Assembly (NCBI GenBank): GCA_007135795.1
Contig: SLIE01000088.1
Location: forward strand, 1 to 7,659
Source: Desulfobacterales bacterium
Lineage (GTDB): Bacteria > Desulfobacterota > Desulfobacteria > Desulfobacterales > Desulfosalsimonadaceae
Reading direction: 5' to 3'
DNA length: 7,659 nucleotides
Shown: positions 1 to 5,959 of the stretch, in pieces
Numbering within the stretch: position 1 is the stretch's first letter
Layout of the letters: every line of letters starts with the position of its first letter
Program-made: the position numbers and the translations under genes
The notes under the pieces: generated by a model
What the model saw: the letters and a program-made list of their open reading frames with translations, nothing else
What the model was told of the DNA's origin: nothing
Database searches by the model: none

Positions 1-2
1 AA

Positions 3-128
3 GTATTAATTGAACCAATGGAATCAGCCGCTTGCGGCCATCTGGTACTCCTTGTTACTGGAAATGCAGTAGCAAAGGATCGCTACAACAGCTTGTATGA
101 CCGCACTTTTGTAACAGGCATAATTTAA
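3..128 (+). CDS. C-terminal fragment of an unidentified protein (5' end outside window)
   Basis: The third forward frame is open from the left edge to a TAA at 126-128 and encodes 41 residues, including the stretches ESAACGHLVLLVTGNAVAKD and YNSLYDRTF. The other two forward frames close within 13 bases. A strong intrinsic terminator begins nine bases after the stop, which supports this as a real gene end. The fragment has one cysteine, a hydrophobic segment (HLVLLVTG) and a hydrophobic C-terminus. I do not recognise the family and assign no function. It is separated from the next gene by the terminator, so it probably belongs to an earlier transcription unit. Confidence 0.6.
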   Translation, partial: VLIEPMESAACGHLVLLVTGNAVAKDRYNSLYDRTFVTGII

Positions 129-136
129 AATATATC

Positions 137-194
137 AAGGCCACGAAGGCCCATTTTTTTCCGTAAACGGAAAATGGGTCTTCGTGGCCTTTTT
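137..194 (+). terminator. Strong intrinsic terminator
   Basis: The left arm at 137-163 pairs with the right arm at 168-191 around a four-base TAAA loop. The outer stem is AAGGCCACGAAG/CTTCGTGGCCTT, followed inward by GCCCATTTT/AAAATGGGT with one G-U pair, a three-T bulge, and a CCG/CGG closing helix. A T run follows the stem at 190-194 and continues as GTTTTC. It lies immediately after the stop at 128 and should end the upstream transcript before the TonB receptor gene. Confidence 0.9.
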
Positions 195-281
195 GTTTTC
201 ATGAAAACCCATGTTCCGGCCGTTTACGATTTTTCAGAATCTGTAAATAACTAAAAATCCATCACCTCAAACAGGAAAAAA

Positions 282-2348
282 ATGAAAACACTAGTTAAAC
301 GTTTATTGCCATACCGATACAGACTTTCATGGATTTCGATGTTATGGTTTGTCTCAATCATCCTGTTTCCCACGGCGGCCTTGTGTACCCCGGAAGACAA
401 GGAATTTTACCGGATGGAAGACGTGATTGTCTCCACCTCAAGAGCCGAGGTGGCGATTGCCGATGCGCCGCAAAGCATAACCATCATCTCCGACAAAGAG
501 ATCATGGATTCACCATTTGAAAGGGTTGAAGATATTTTGCGGTTTTCGGCAGGTGTCCATAATGTGAGTCATTATGGCACCCAGACCGGCGGCATCCAGA
601 GTCATCTCAGCATGCGGGGGACGGGACGGAGTCGTCTGCTGATGATGCTGGACGGCGTCCCCCTGAACGACAATTTCAACAATTCCATTGCATGGGTTGC
701 ATGGGGCATAATACCCCGTGAAAGCATAGCAAGAATTGAAATTCTGCGCGGGCCGTCATCCGCGTCCTATGGTTCGGAAGGGTTGGGCGGCATTATCAAT
801 ATCATTACAAAAACCCCCGCTGTTAAACGCAAAACCAGTATCAGGGGGATTGCAGGCTCTGCCAGCACCTATGGGATATCCGGTCTGCATTCCCAAATGG
901 GAGACCGATTTGGCCTGCTTGTTTCAGGGGCCTATGAGGAAAGTGACGGATTTTATATGATCGACCCTGATGAGCTTGAGGAGTATGAGCTTAGAAGACA
1001 CCGGGAGGTTGGCCAGGGATTCGGCAAGATTACCTACAGGCCGGATGAACGGACCGATATTTCTTTCAGTGGCCTTTATTACCAGCATGAAATGGGAAAA
1101 GGCCGGGAATTTTTTTATGATGATCTCATATTGGATCAATACCGTCTTGGATTGTCCCGTCGCGGTGATCTTGCCGACTGGAAAGGTATGCTCTACCTGA
1201 ACCGGGCCGAAAAAACAGCCTACCAGGACAGAAGGGCAGCTGGGGTCTTTGTTCCCGACCGTGAGGAAAAATTCCCCGAAAACATCGTTTGGGGTGGTGA
1301 GGTTCAAAATACCCTGCCAATAGCCGGCAATGCACTGATCACCACTGGTCTTGCGTATAAACGAGTTTCCATGGATTACGAAGAGGAGCCCGTAACCGGA
1401 GACCGTGTAGTCGAGTCTTCAGGCCGCCAGCAATTCATATCCCCTTTTCTGGATTTGACAACCCGCTTCATGAATGACAGACTGATTTTCAATGCGGGTG
1501 TTCGTTATGACAACGTGCGAAACTTTGACGGCGAAGCAAGAGATACGGATCCGCGTGACAGACCTCCCTTTGATGATACATACGGGTCAAAAACATGGAA
1601 CAATTTTTCCCCCAAAGCCGGAATTGTCTATCACACGGATGATCTGACAACCCTCAGGACCTCTGTTGTTTACGGATACAGAACCCCTTCTCTTTTCGAG
1701 CTTTACAAAGTGCATGAGCGCGGCGGGGGACGACTGCTGCGCTGGGCCAACCCCGACCTGGACCCTGAAAAAATCGTTTCCTGGGAAGTGGGGGCGGAAC
1801 GGATCTTTTTCGACAATTTATGGACCCGGGTTACCTACTACCAGTCCCGGGTATCCGACTATATCGGCACAAGAACATTGGATACATACTTTGTCGGTAA
1901 TGCACAATACCGGGAAGAAGAATACGACAATATCAACACCGTTGACATCCACGGCGTAGAGACGGAACTGTCTTATTATTTCGGATACGGTCTGACTTCT
2001 TTTTTCAATTATACATATAATATTTCGGAGATAACAAAGGACAGGGAAAATCCGGATCGGGAGGGCAACTATCTTCCAGGTGACCCCCGACACAAATTCC
2101 GTGCCGGAATCGGCTATTCAAACCCCCATTTCATAAATGCATCCGTTTTACTAAAACACGATCGCCATCGGTATACCGATGATCTCAACACAAACAAGGC
2201 ACCCAATTTTTCTACGGTTGACCTTTCGGTCTGGAGAGAAGTTTTTGATCTTGTCACGCTGCGACTGACCATTGAAAATGTGACGGACGAAAAAGAATAC
2301 ATAGAAGATGGAAGACTGTATTACGGTTCAATCCAGTTTTATTTCTGA
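282..2348 (+). CDS. TonB-dependent outer-membrane receptor
   Basis: This is a complete 688-residue TonB-dependent receptor, expected to be a 22-strand outer-membrane barrel that imports a scarce ligand using TonB-ExbBD energy. The N-terminus has basic residues and then a hydrophobic stretch (about 16-34), consistent with a signal peptide. A TonB-box-like segment EDVIVSTSR lies at 46-54. The plug domain spans roughly 60-178 and includes DGVPLND (124-130) and the family signature RIEILRGPSSASYGSEGLGG (151-170). The rest is aromatic-rich barrel, ending in phenylalanine (IQFYF), the usual barrel-insertion signal. The ATG at 282 has an AGGA ribosome binding site at 273-276. The next two genes encode NikK-like and NikL-like secreted proteins in the same operon, so a nickel or cobalt complex is the best substrate guess. 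Cobalamin, haem, siderophores or an oxyanion complex cannot be excluded from sequence. Confidence 0.95.
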   Translation: MKTLVKRLLPYRYRLSWISMLWFVSIILFPTAALCTPEDKEFYRMEDVIVSTSRAEVAIADAPQSITIISDKEIMDSPFERVEDILRFSAGVHNVSHYGTQTGGIQSHLSMRGTGRSRLLMMLDGVPLNDNFNNSIAWVAWGIIPRESIARIEILRGPSSASYGSEGLGGIINIITKTPAVKRKTSIRGIAGSASTYGISGLHSQMGDRFGLLVSGAYEESDGFYMIDPDELEEYELRRHREVGQGFGKITYRPDERTDISFSGLYYQHEMGKGREFFYDDLILDQYRLGLSRRGDLADWKGMLYLNRAEKTAYQDRRAAGVFVPDREEKFPENIVWGGEVQNTLPIAGNALITTGLAYKRVSMDYEEEPVTGDRVVESSGRQQFISPFLDLTTRFMNDRLIFNAGVRYDNVRNFDGEARDTDPRDRPPFDDTYGSKTWNNFSPKAGIVYHTDDLTTLRTSVVYGYRTPSLFELYKVHERGGGRLLRWANPDLDPEKIVSWEVGAERIFFDNLWTRVTYYQSRVSDYIGTRTLDTYFVGNAQYREEEYDNINTVDIHGVETELSYYFGYGLTSFFNYTYNISEITKDRENPDREGNYLPGDPRHKFRAGIGYSNPHFINASVLLKHDRHRYTDDLNTNKAPNFSTVDLSVWREVFDLVTLRLTIENVTDEKEYIEDGRLYYGSIQFYF

Positions 2349-2388
2349 TAGCTGCTAAAACAACAAAATACTAATTGTTTGATCTGTC

Positions 2389-2404
2389 AAAGGAGCCAAT
2401 TTTG
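2389..2404 (+). promoter_or_regulatory. Ribosome binding site that sets a TTG start
   Basis: AAAGGAG at 2389-2395 lies six bases before a TTG at 2402-2404. A longer reading from a TTG at 2375 is possible but has no comparable site and would add nine polar residues before the signal peptide. Starting at 2402 gives MKTIQ followed directly by the hydrophobic core, as expected for a secreted protein. Confidence 0.8.
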
Positions 2405-3118
2405 AAAACAATCCAATACACCATAATTGCTTTTATACTGCTGACAATTGCCATGCCGGCAATATACGCCCACCACCTGTGGATCGAGTCGTCCAATGAT
2501 CAATATGCGGTAATCCGGGGAATTGTACCGGACCGGATTGACCCGTATGATCCGTACTGCATCCGAGAAATCGGGGCGTTCGGGAAAGACGGTGAACCAA
2601 TCGATATTGAACGGCTTGACAGTCAAGACCAGGTGCGGTTTATCGCCGGCAAAAGGATTGCCATGGCAACCACCTGGAGCGAGTGGGGGTACCGGGTAAA
2701 CACCACCCGCGGGAAACGGCTCATTACGCGAGCGGAAGCTGAAGAAGAAGGGTTACAGGTGCTTTCCGCGTTTTTCTCGACCCATTATGCCAAGTCGCTA
2801 CTTGAGCCGTTAGATATCGCAGGACAACCTGCCGGGCTTCGTTTTGAGATTGTCCCCCTTGGGAACCCCGTAAATAAAGAGCCAGGCAGCGAAGTTGAAT
2901 TTCTTGTATTATTCGACGGTCAACCCCTTGCAGAAACAACCCTTTACACCGAAGGGGGGAATGAATCAGTTACAGATGAAAACGGCCGGGCTATTGTAAC
3001 TGTACCGGATACGAATACAGCGCTTCTGTATGCACGGCACCGGATCGACATCACAGGTGATGACAAGAAAGATTATGATATATTCACCACATTTTTAACA
3101 TTTGGAGTAAAGAAATGA
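2402..3118 (+). CDS. Secreted DUF4198-family protein, NikK-like metal-uptake component
   Basis: The protein is 238 residues from the TTG at 2402. A signal peptide (1-23) ends in IYA, leaving a mature N-terminus HHLWIES. That early His-His/LW pattern is usual for DUF4198 periplasmic proteins, which include NikK/CbiK-type accessory proteins of nickel and cobalt ECF transporters. The C-terminal half has an immunoglobulin/transthyretin-like pattern (GSEVEFLVLFDGQPLAETTL, then TDENGRAIVTVP), as in carboxypeptidase-regulatory-like domains. It starts 53 bases after the receptor stop, and its own stop overlaps the next start by four bases (ATGA), so the three genes should be one operon. Likely role: periplasmic metal binding or hand-off from the TonB receptor. 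The family is fairly secure; the metal is inferred. Confidence 0.75.
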   Translation: MKTIQYTIIAFILLTIAMPAIYAHHLWIESSNDQYAVIRGIVPDRIDPYDPYCIREIGAFGKDGEPIDIERLDSQDQVRFIAGKRIAMATTWSEWGYRVNTTRGKRLITRAEAEEEGLQVLSAFFSTHYAKSLLEPLDIAGQPAGLRFEIVPLGNPVNKEPGSEVEFLVLFDGQPLAETTLYTEGGNESVTDENGRAIVTVPDTNTALLYARHRIDITGDDKKDYDIFTTFLTFGVKK

Positions 3119-3615
3119 ATCGCATCATATGCACATGCTTTTTTGTGGGAACCTTTTTGTTTTTTTCGGCCATTGCGGTAAACCCGGTCGCGGCGCACGG
3201 AACAGACTACCGACTGCTCGATGAAAAATCAGCGGTCGTTGTGGAATTCATTTACTCGGACAATCAACCCATGGCGTATGCTGAAGTACTTGTGTACTCT
3301 CCGGAAAATGACTCGGTCGAATATCAGAACGGGCGGACGGACATGAACGGGAGATTTGCCTTTTATCCTCAATCCCCCGGTAATTGGCGCATCCAGGCGG
3401 ATGACGGGACAGGACACCTGGAAAGGGTTTCCATTGAAATTGGAACCGGTGAAAACGGGGGTACCAGGTTGAGAACGCTTTCCGATAGTTCCGCATCCTA
3501 CGGGCACGATCACCACCATCACGGACTCCCCCGCACCTGGGGAATCGTGTTTGGCATCAGCCTTATCGCCAATATCTTTATGGGGTTTTACCTTTTCAAA
3601 GGAAGAAAATCATAA
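3115..3615 (+). CDS. NikL-like membrane-anchored periplasmic protein with histidine cluster
   Basis: This 166-residue protein has a signal peptide (about 1-27, ending VAA before HGTDY), a small beta-sandwich domain (about 35-120) with the repeat-type motif YAEVLVYSPEN...TDMNGRFAFYP, a histidine cluster GHDHHHHG at 130-137, and one C-terminal membrane helix (about 141-161) ending in FKGRKS. This architecture matches NikL/CbiL-type accessory proteins of nickel/cobalt uptake systems: exported beta domain, His-rich linker, C-terminal anchor. It is translationally coupled to the preceding gene through ATGA at 3115-3118, with GGAG at 3103-3106 as its ribosome binding site. The histidine cluster probably binds a divalent metal at the outer face of the inner membrane. 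No NikM/Q/O permease or ATPase genes follow in this window. A general DUF4198/carboxypeptidase-regulatory-like annotation would also fit. Confidence 0.72.
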   Translation: MNRIICTCFFVGTFLFFSAIAVNPVAAHGTDYRLLDEKSAVVVEFIYSDNQPMAYAEVLVYSPENDSVEYQNGRTDMNGRFAFYPQSPGNWRIQADDGTGHLERVSIEIGTGENGGTRLRTLSDSSASYGHDHHHHGLPRTWGIVFGISLIANIFMGFYLFKGRKS

Positions 3616-3698
3616 TTCTACCGTATTTCACTTTCGGTTCTGAATTTCGAGGATATTGCGAGAGCATATTGATAAATCCAATGGCTTGGCACAAGTTG

Positions 3699-3715
3699 AA
3701 TTGAAATTATCAATT
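3699..3715. promoter_or_regulatory. Dyad next to the yedE promoter, possible operator
   Basis: AATTGA (3699-3704) and TCAATT (3710-3715) form a perfect inverted repeat around a five-base spacer, and the dyad touches the proposed -35 box. ATTGATAA at 3668-3675 is an exact inverted copy of TTATCAAT at 3707-3714, so a second half-site lies 39 bp upstream. The position suits an activator or repressor site; the binding protein is unknown and is not encoded in the window. Confidence 0.4.
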
Positions 3716-3743
3716 TGACACATTTAGACTTCCTATATATACG
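3715..3743 (+). promoter_or_regulatory. Candidate sigma70-type promoter for the selenium cassette
   Basis: A perfect TTGACA at 3715-3720 is followed after 17 bases by TATACG (3738-3743), inside an AT-rich TATATATA stretch. It sits in the largest non-coding gap of the window and points at yedE. A start near 3750 would give a leader of about 150 bases. This is based on consensus matching only. Confidence 0.5.
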
Positions 3744-3830
3744 AAACTCTTGTGTATTTTTCCTTATTTTTGATTGTGGAGAAATCGAAACACAAACCGC
3801 ATTGCCAGCGGCAGATCAATAAATATGCCT

Positions 3831-3860
3831 TGCTTTATTCAAAGCAGCATCTTTGTTGCT
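3831..3860 (+). other. Competing hairpins in the yedE leader
   Basis: Three small helices overlap here and exclude each other: TGCTTT/AAAGCA (3831-3836 with 3841-3846, loop ATTC); CAAAG/CTTTG (3840-3844 with 3851-3855); and AGCAGCA/TGTTGCT (3843-3849 with 3854-3860, one G-U pair, loop TCTT). Mutually exclusive helices can be a switching leader, but each is short and no known riboswitch class is recognised. Confidence 0.3.
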
Positions 3861-3873
3861 CGTCATAATGGAG

Positions 3874-3893
3874 TTTCGAATATCGAAAGGAAG
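3874..3893 (+). promoter_or_regulatory. yedE ribosome binding site partly inside a small dyad
   Basis: TTTCGA (3874-3879) and TCGAAA (3883-3888) form a perfect six-base inverted repeat with a three-base spacer. Its right arm runs into the Shine-Dalgarno AAGGAAG (3887-3893), which is eight bases before the ATG at 3902. In RNA the hairpin could partly mask the ribosome binding site; in DNA it could be an operator. Confidence 0.4.
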
Positions 3894-3901
3894 ACAGCAT
3901 T

Positions 3902-4996
3902 ATGAAAAATGTTTTTGCAACACGATGGGGGATTATCGGCGTCGGCGCAATTATCGGCGTACTGGCCGCATCACTTCAATATTTCGGCAACCCGGCGAAC
4001 ATGGGGGTCTGCGTCGCTTGTTTTGTAAGAGATATTACCGGTGCGGTTGGACTTCACCGGGCAGGTGTTGTCCAGTACATGCGACCTGAGATCATCGGTT
4101 TCGTCCTGGGCGCTTTGGCTGCGGCACTCATTTTCAAGGAATTTAAACCACGCGGCGGCTCGGCACCCATTGCACGGTTTGTCCTCGGCGTATTTGCCAT
4201 GATCGGGGCGCTGGTTTTCCTGGGATGCCCCTGGCGGGCCATGCTCCGACTGGCGGGAGGCGATGGGAACGCAATCCTCGGGATCGCGGGATTGGTCGGT
4301 GGCGTGTGGATCGGCACCCTGTTCCTAAAAGGAGGGTATTCTTTAGGACGGGCAAAGGCATTCCCGACCGCTGCCGGGTGGATTATGCCATTGATTGTAT
4401 CCGGCTTTCTGTTATTGATGCTCCTGAATCCGCCAACCTCGGGTGAGGGCCAAAGCGGGGTTTTATTCTATAGCGCCAGTGGCCCGGGGGCGATGTTCGC
4501 ACCCCTGGTCGTTTCCCTGGCAATAGGACTGTTTATCGGTTTTCTGGCTCAAAGAAGCCGTTTCTGTACAATGGGGGCAATACGGGATCTGGTGCTTTTC
4601 CGACATATTCACCTGTTATCCGGTGCGATCGCCCTGATCGTATTCGCCTTTATCGCCAATCTGGTACTGGGACAGTTCAACCCGGGATTCGAAAATCAGC
4701 CCGTGGCCCATACAAGCCATACGTGGAATGCTTTGGGGATGGTTCTTGCCGGACTGGCTTTCGCGCTGGCAGGCGGATGTCCCGGCCGACAGTTGTTTCT
4801 TTCCGGGGAAGGCGACGGCGATGCGGCCATTTTTGTTCTCGGGATGATTGTCGGCGCTGCCTTTTCCCATAATTTTGGATTGGCCAGTTCACCGGCGGGC
4901 GTGGGCCCGCATGGCATTTCAGCCGTTATCATCGGCCTTGCCGTATGCATTGGCATCGGTTTTTTCATGAAAGAGAAAAAACTAATACACTCGTAA
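3902..4996 (+). CDS. yedE: YedE-family putative selenium transporter
   Basis: This is a complete 364-residue polytopic inner-membrane protein of the YeeE/YedE (DUF395) family, in the form found with selenium genes. It has an internal duplication. Family cysteine motifs are GVCVACFVRD (C37, C40), GCPWRAMLRLAGGDGNA (C109), QRSRFCTMGAIRD (C222) and GGCPGRQLFLSGEGDGDA (C293). In the related YeeE thiosulfate transporter, conserved cysteines along the pore relay the substrate, so a similar path for a reduced selenium or sulfur species is likely here. The next gene is a TusA/YedF protein, the classic partner, followed by a DUF3343 Se/S-carrier protein, which favours selenium. The start has AAGGAAG eight bases upstream. 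It is the first gene of the cassette, behind its own promoter region. Confidence 0.9.
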   Translation: MKNVFATRWGIIGVGAIIGVLAASLQYFGNPANMGVCVACFVRDITGAVGLHRAGVVQYMRPEIIGFVLGALAAALIFKEFKPRGGSAPIARFVLGVFAMIGALVFLGCPWRAMLRLAGGDGNAILGIAGLVGGVWIGTLFLKGGYSLGRAKAFPTAAGWIMPLIVSGFLLLMLLNPPTSGEGQSGVLFYSASGPGAMFAPLVVSLAIGLFIGFLAQRSRFCTMGAIRDLVLFRHIHLLSGAIALIVFAFIANLVLGQFNPGFENQPVAHTSHTWNALGMVLAGLAFALAGGCPGRQLFLSGEGDGDAAIFVLGMIVGAAFSHNFGLASSPAGVGPHGISAVIIGLAVCIGIGFFMKEKKLIHS

Positions 4997-5015
4997 ATAA
5001 TCAAAAATGAGTGAA

Positions 5016-5142
5016 GATGGCTAAGTTAAAAGTTTCATATACAAGGCGTAGTGATTTTTCATTTGCAATGGCCTACATATAGTATTCCGAGCGAATGCAA
5101 AATTGCTACAACGAAGTAGATGAGACTTTTTACGACGCCATC
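5016..5142. repeat. Hairpin-forming MITE/REP-like repeat between yedE and yedF
   Basis: About 127 bp are bounded by imperfect terminal inverted repeats: GATGGC...AAAAGT.TCAT.TAC at the left end matches the reverse complement of GTA.ATGA.ACTTTTTACGACGCCATC at the right end. Complementarity continues inward (GTAG..TTTT.CATT), and the centre TACATATAGTA is itself near-palindromic, so the element can fold into one long hairpin. It contains no gene. The right end recurs at 6861-6902. It fills most of the 181-base gap between yedE and yedF and may affect read-through or message stability. Confidence 0.75.
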
Positions 5143-5177
5143 AAAATTGGCAAGATAAAATCAAAAGAGGTTCAACC

Positions 5178-5396
5178 ATGAGCAGAACACTGGATGCACG
5201 AGGACTTTCATGTCCGCAACCCGTATTGTTGACAATGGACGAGATAAAATCTTCGGGAGAATCGAAACTCATCATCATCGTCGACAACGAGGCCTCGCGA
5301 GAAAATGTCAGCCGGGCGCTGAAAAACCAGGGATGGGTTGTCACGGGTATTGAAGAAAATGGACCGGACTATAAAATCATGGCAACCAGGGGATAA
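5178..5396 (+). CDS. yedF: TusA/SirA-domain sulfur carrier, YedF-like
   Basis: This complete 72-residue protein is a single TusA/SirA domain. It begins MSRTLDARGLSCPQPVL, with the hallmark CPxP motif at C12-P15; this cysteine carries persulfide in TusA and is presumed to carry sulfur or selenium in YedF. The fold pattern follows: helix (about 13-25), strand KLIIIVDNE, helix ASRENVSRALKNQG, and a final strand pair. The ATG has AGAGG eight bases upstream. Selenium-linked YedF proteins in many anaerobes carry an extra C-terminal DsrE-like domain of about 120 residues. Here that half is absent and the next gene, 11 bases later, encodes a different carrier-type protein. The position after yedE is the classic arrangement and supports a role in handling the species YedE imports. 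The sulfur-versus-selenium choice is inferred. Confidence 0.88.
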   Translation: MSRTLDARGLSCPQPVLLTMDEIKSSGESKLIIIVDNEASRENVSRALKNQGWVVTGIEENGPDYKIMATRG

Positions 5397-5407
5397 TAGG
5401 GATAATT

Positions 5408-5959
5408 TTGGGACTTCTGGATATATTCAAAAAAAACAACAAATCAGCAGACCCCCATGCTTCAAATGACCGTGGGATCATGGTTTTTGAAAATACCAGC
5501 GAAGTGATCCGGGCGGAAAACGTCCTCAAGCATAACGGGTGGCGCGTCCGCGTCATGGGGCCGCCGCCTGAAATCCGCACCGGGTGTGATCTCGTCATCG
5601 AAATCCCCCTGATCGAGCATTTGAATATCCACCGACTTCTGGCGGAAGCAGGCGTGTCCCCTCTGAAAACGGTCCCTGTTTCAGGCCCGCTCCTTGAACC
5701 GGTGAATATCTTTTTTACGCATGACTTTGGCGATTTTCTAATGGTGCGGGCCGCCAACATGAAAATCACCATTGAAAAAAAATCCCTGCTCATTGTCAAC
5801 ATATCCGGCGGCGGATGCCCGGACGTCCCTTATCTGGCCCGGAAAATGGTCGGCAGGAAACTCGGGGACGCGCCATCCCCGAGAAGTATCGGTCACACCC
5901 TTTGCGGGTATGCGCTTGACATGGCATACGAGGAAATAAAAAAACAATGCTTGCAGTAG
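5408..5959 (+). CDS. DUF3343 (putative Se/S carrier) protein with extra C-terminal domain
   Basis: The 183-residue product starts at TTG 5408, with AGGGA at 5398-5402 as its ribosome binding site. After a basic N-terminal stretch, residues about 22-98 resemble DUF3343/Se_S_carrier: GIMVFENTSEVIRAENVLKH, then VMGPPPEIRTGCDLVIEIPL with C60 near the usual cysteine position, then a helix and a final strand. DUF3343 proteins are usually about 80-100 residues, so residues 101-183 are an addition. That part has two conserved-looking patches, NISGGGCPDVPYLARKMVG (C137) and RSIGHTLCGYALDMAYEEI (C166), with a last cysteine at C181; I do not recognise it as a named domain. The gene follows yedF by 11 bases and overlaps the next start by 13 bases. 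Expected role: soluble sulfur/selenium relay using cysteines. Function of the C-terminal part is unknown. Confidence 0.75.
   Translation: MGLLDIFKKNNKSADPHASNDRGIMVFENTSEVIRAENVLKHNGWRVRVMGPPPEIRTGCDLVIEIPLIEHLNIHRLLAEAGVSPLKTVPVSGPLLEPVNIFFTHDFGDFLMVRAANMKITIEKKSLLIVNISGGGCPDVPYLARKMVGRKLGDAPSPRSIGHTLCGYALDMAYEEIKKQCLQ

Larger units (their letters stand above)
3616..3901. other. 286-base regulatory gap between metal operon and selenium cassette
   Basis: This AT-rich stretch has no credible gene; the short frame starting at 3853 is overlapped by yedE and lacks family features. It holds the promoter, dyads and leader hairpins listed separately. I see no convincing intrinsic terminator after the stop at 3615, so some read-through from the upstream operon is possible. 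Confidence 0.6.

Noticed and set aside
223..249. TTTACG and TAAATA as a promoter for the TonB receptor gene.
   Set aside because: The spacer is only 15 bases and both boxes are poor matches. A promoter probably exists between 195 and 270 but I cannot place it.
380..396. The cysteine C35 in the receptor N-terminus as a lipoprotein box.
   Set aside because: The preceding residues AAL do not fit the lipobox, which needs Gly, Ala or Ser before the cysteine; TonB receptors are not normally lipoproteins.
924..1307. A 127-codon minus-strand frame inside the TonB receptor gene.
   Set aside because: It lies wholly within a confidently identified receptor coding region and shows no recognisable domain.
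3853..4089. A 78-codon frame starting before yedE.
   Set aside because: It overlaps yedE in another frame, has arginine-rich low-plausibility sequence and no family motif; the yedE frame has clear family signatures and a good ribosome binding site.
5377..5802. A 141-codon minus-strand frame opposite the DUF3343 gene.
   Set aside because: It is antisense to a well-supported gene and has no domain features; it is rich in Arg and Ser, as expected from a shadow frame.
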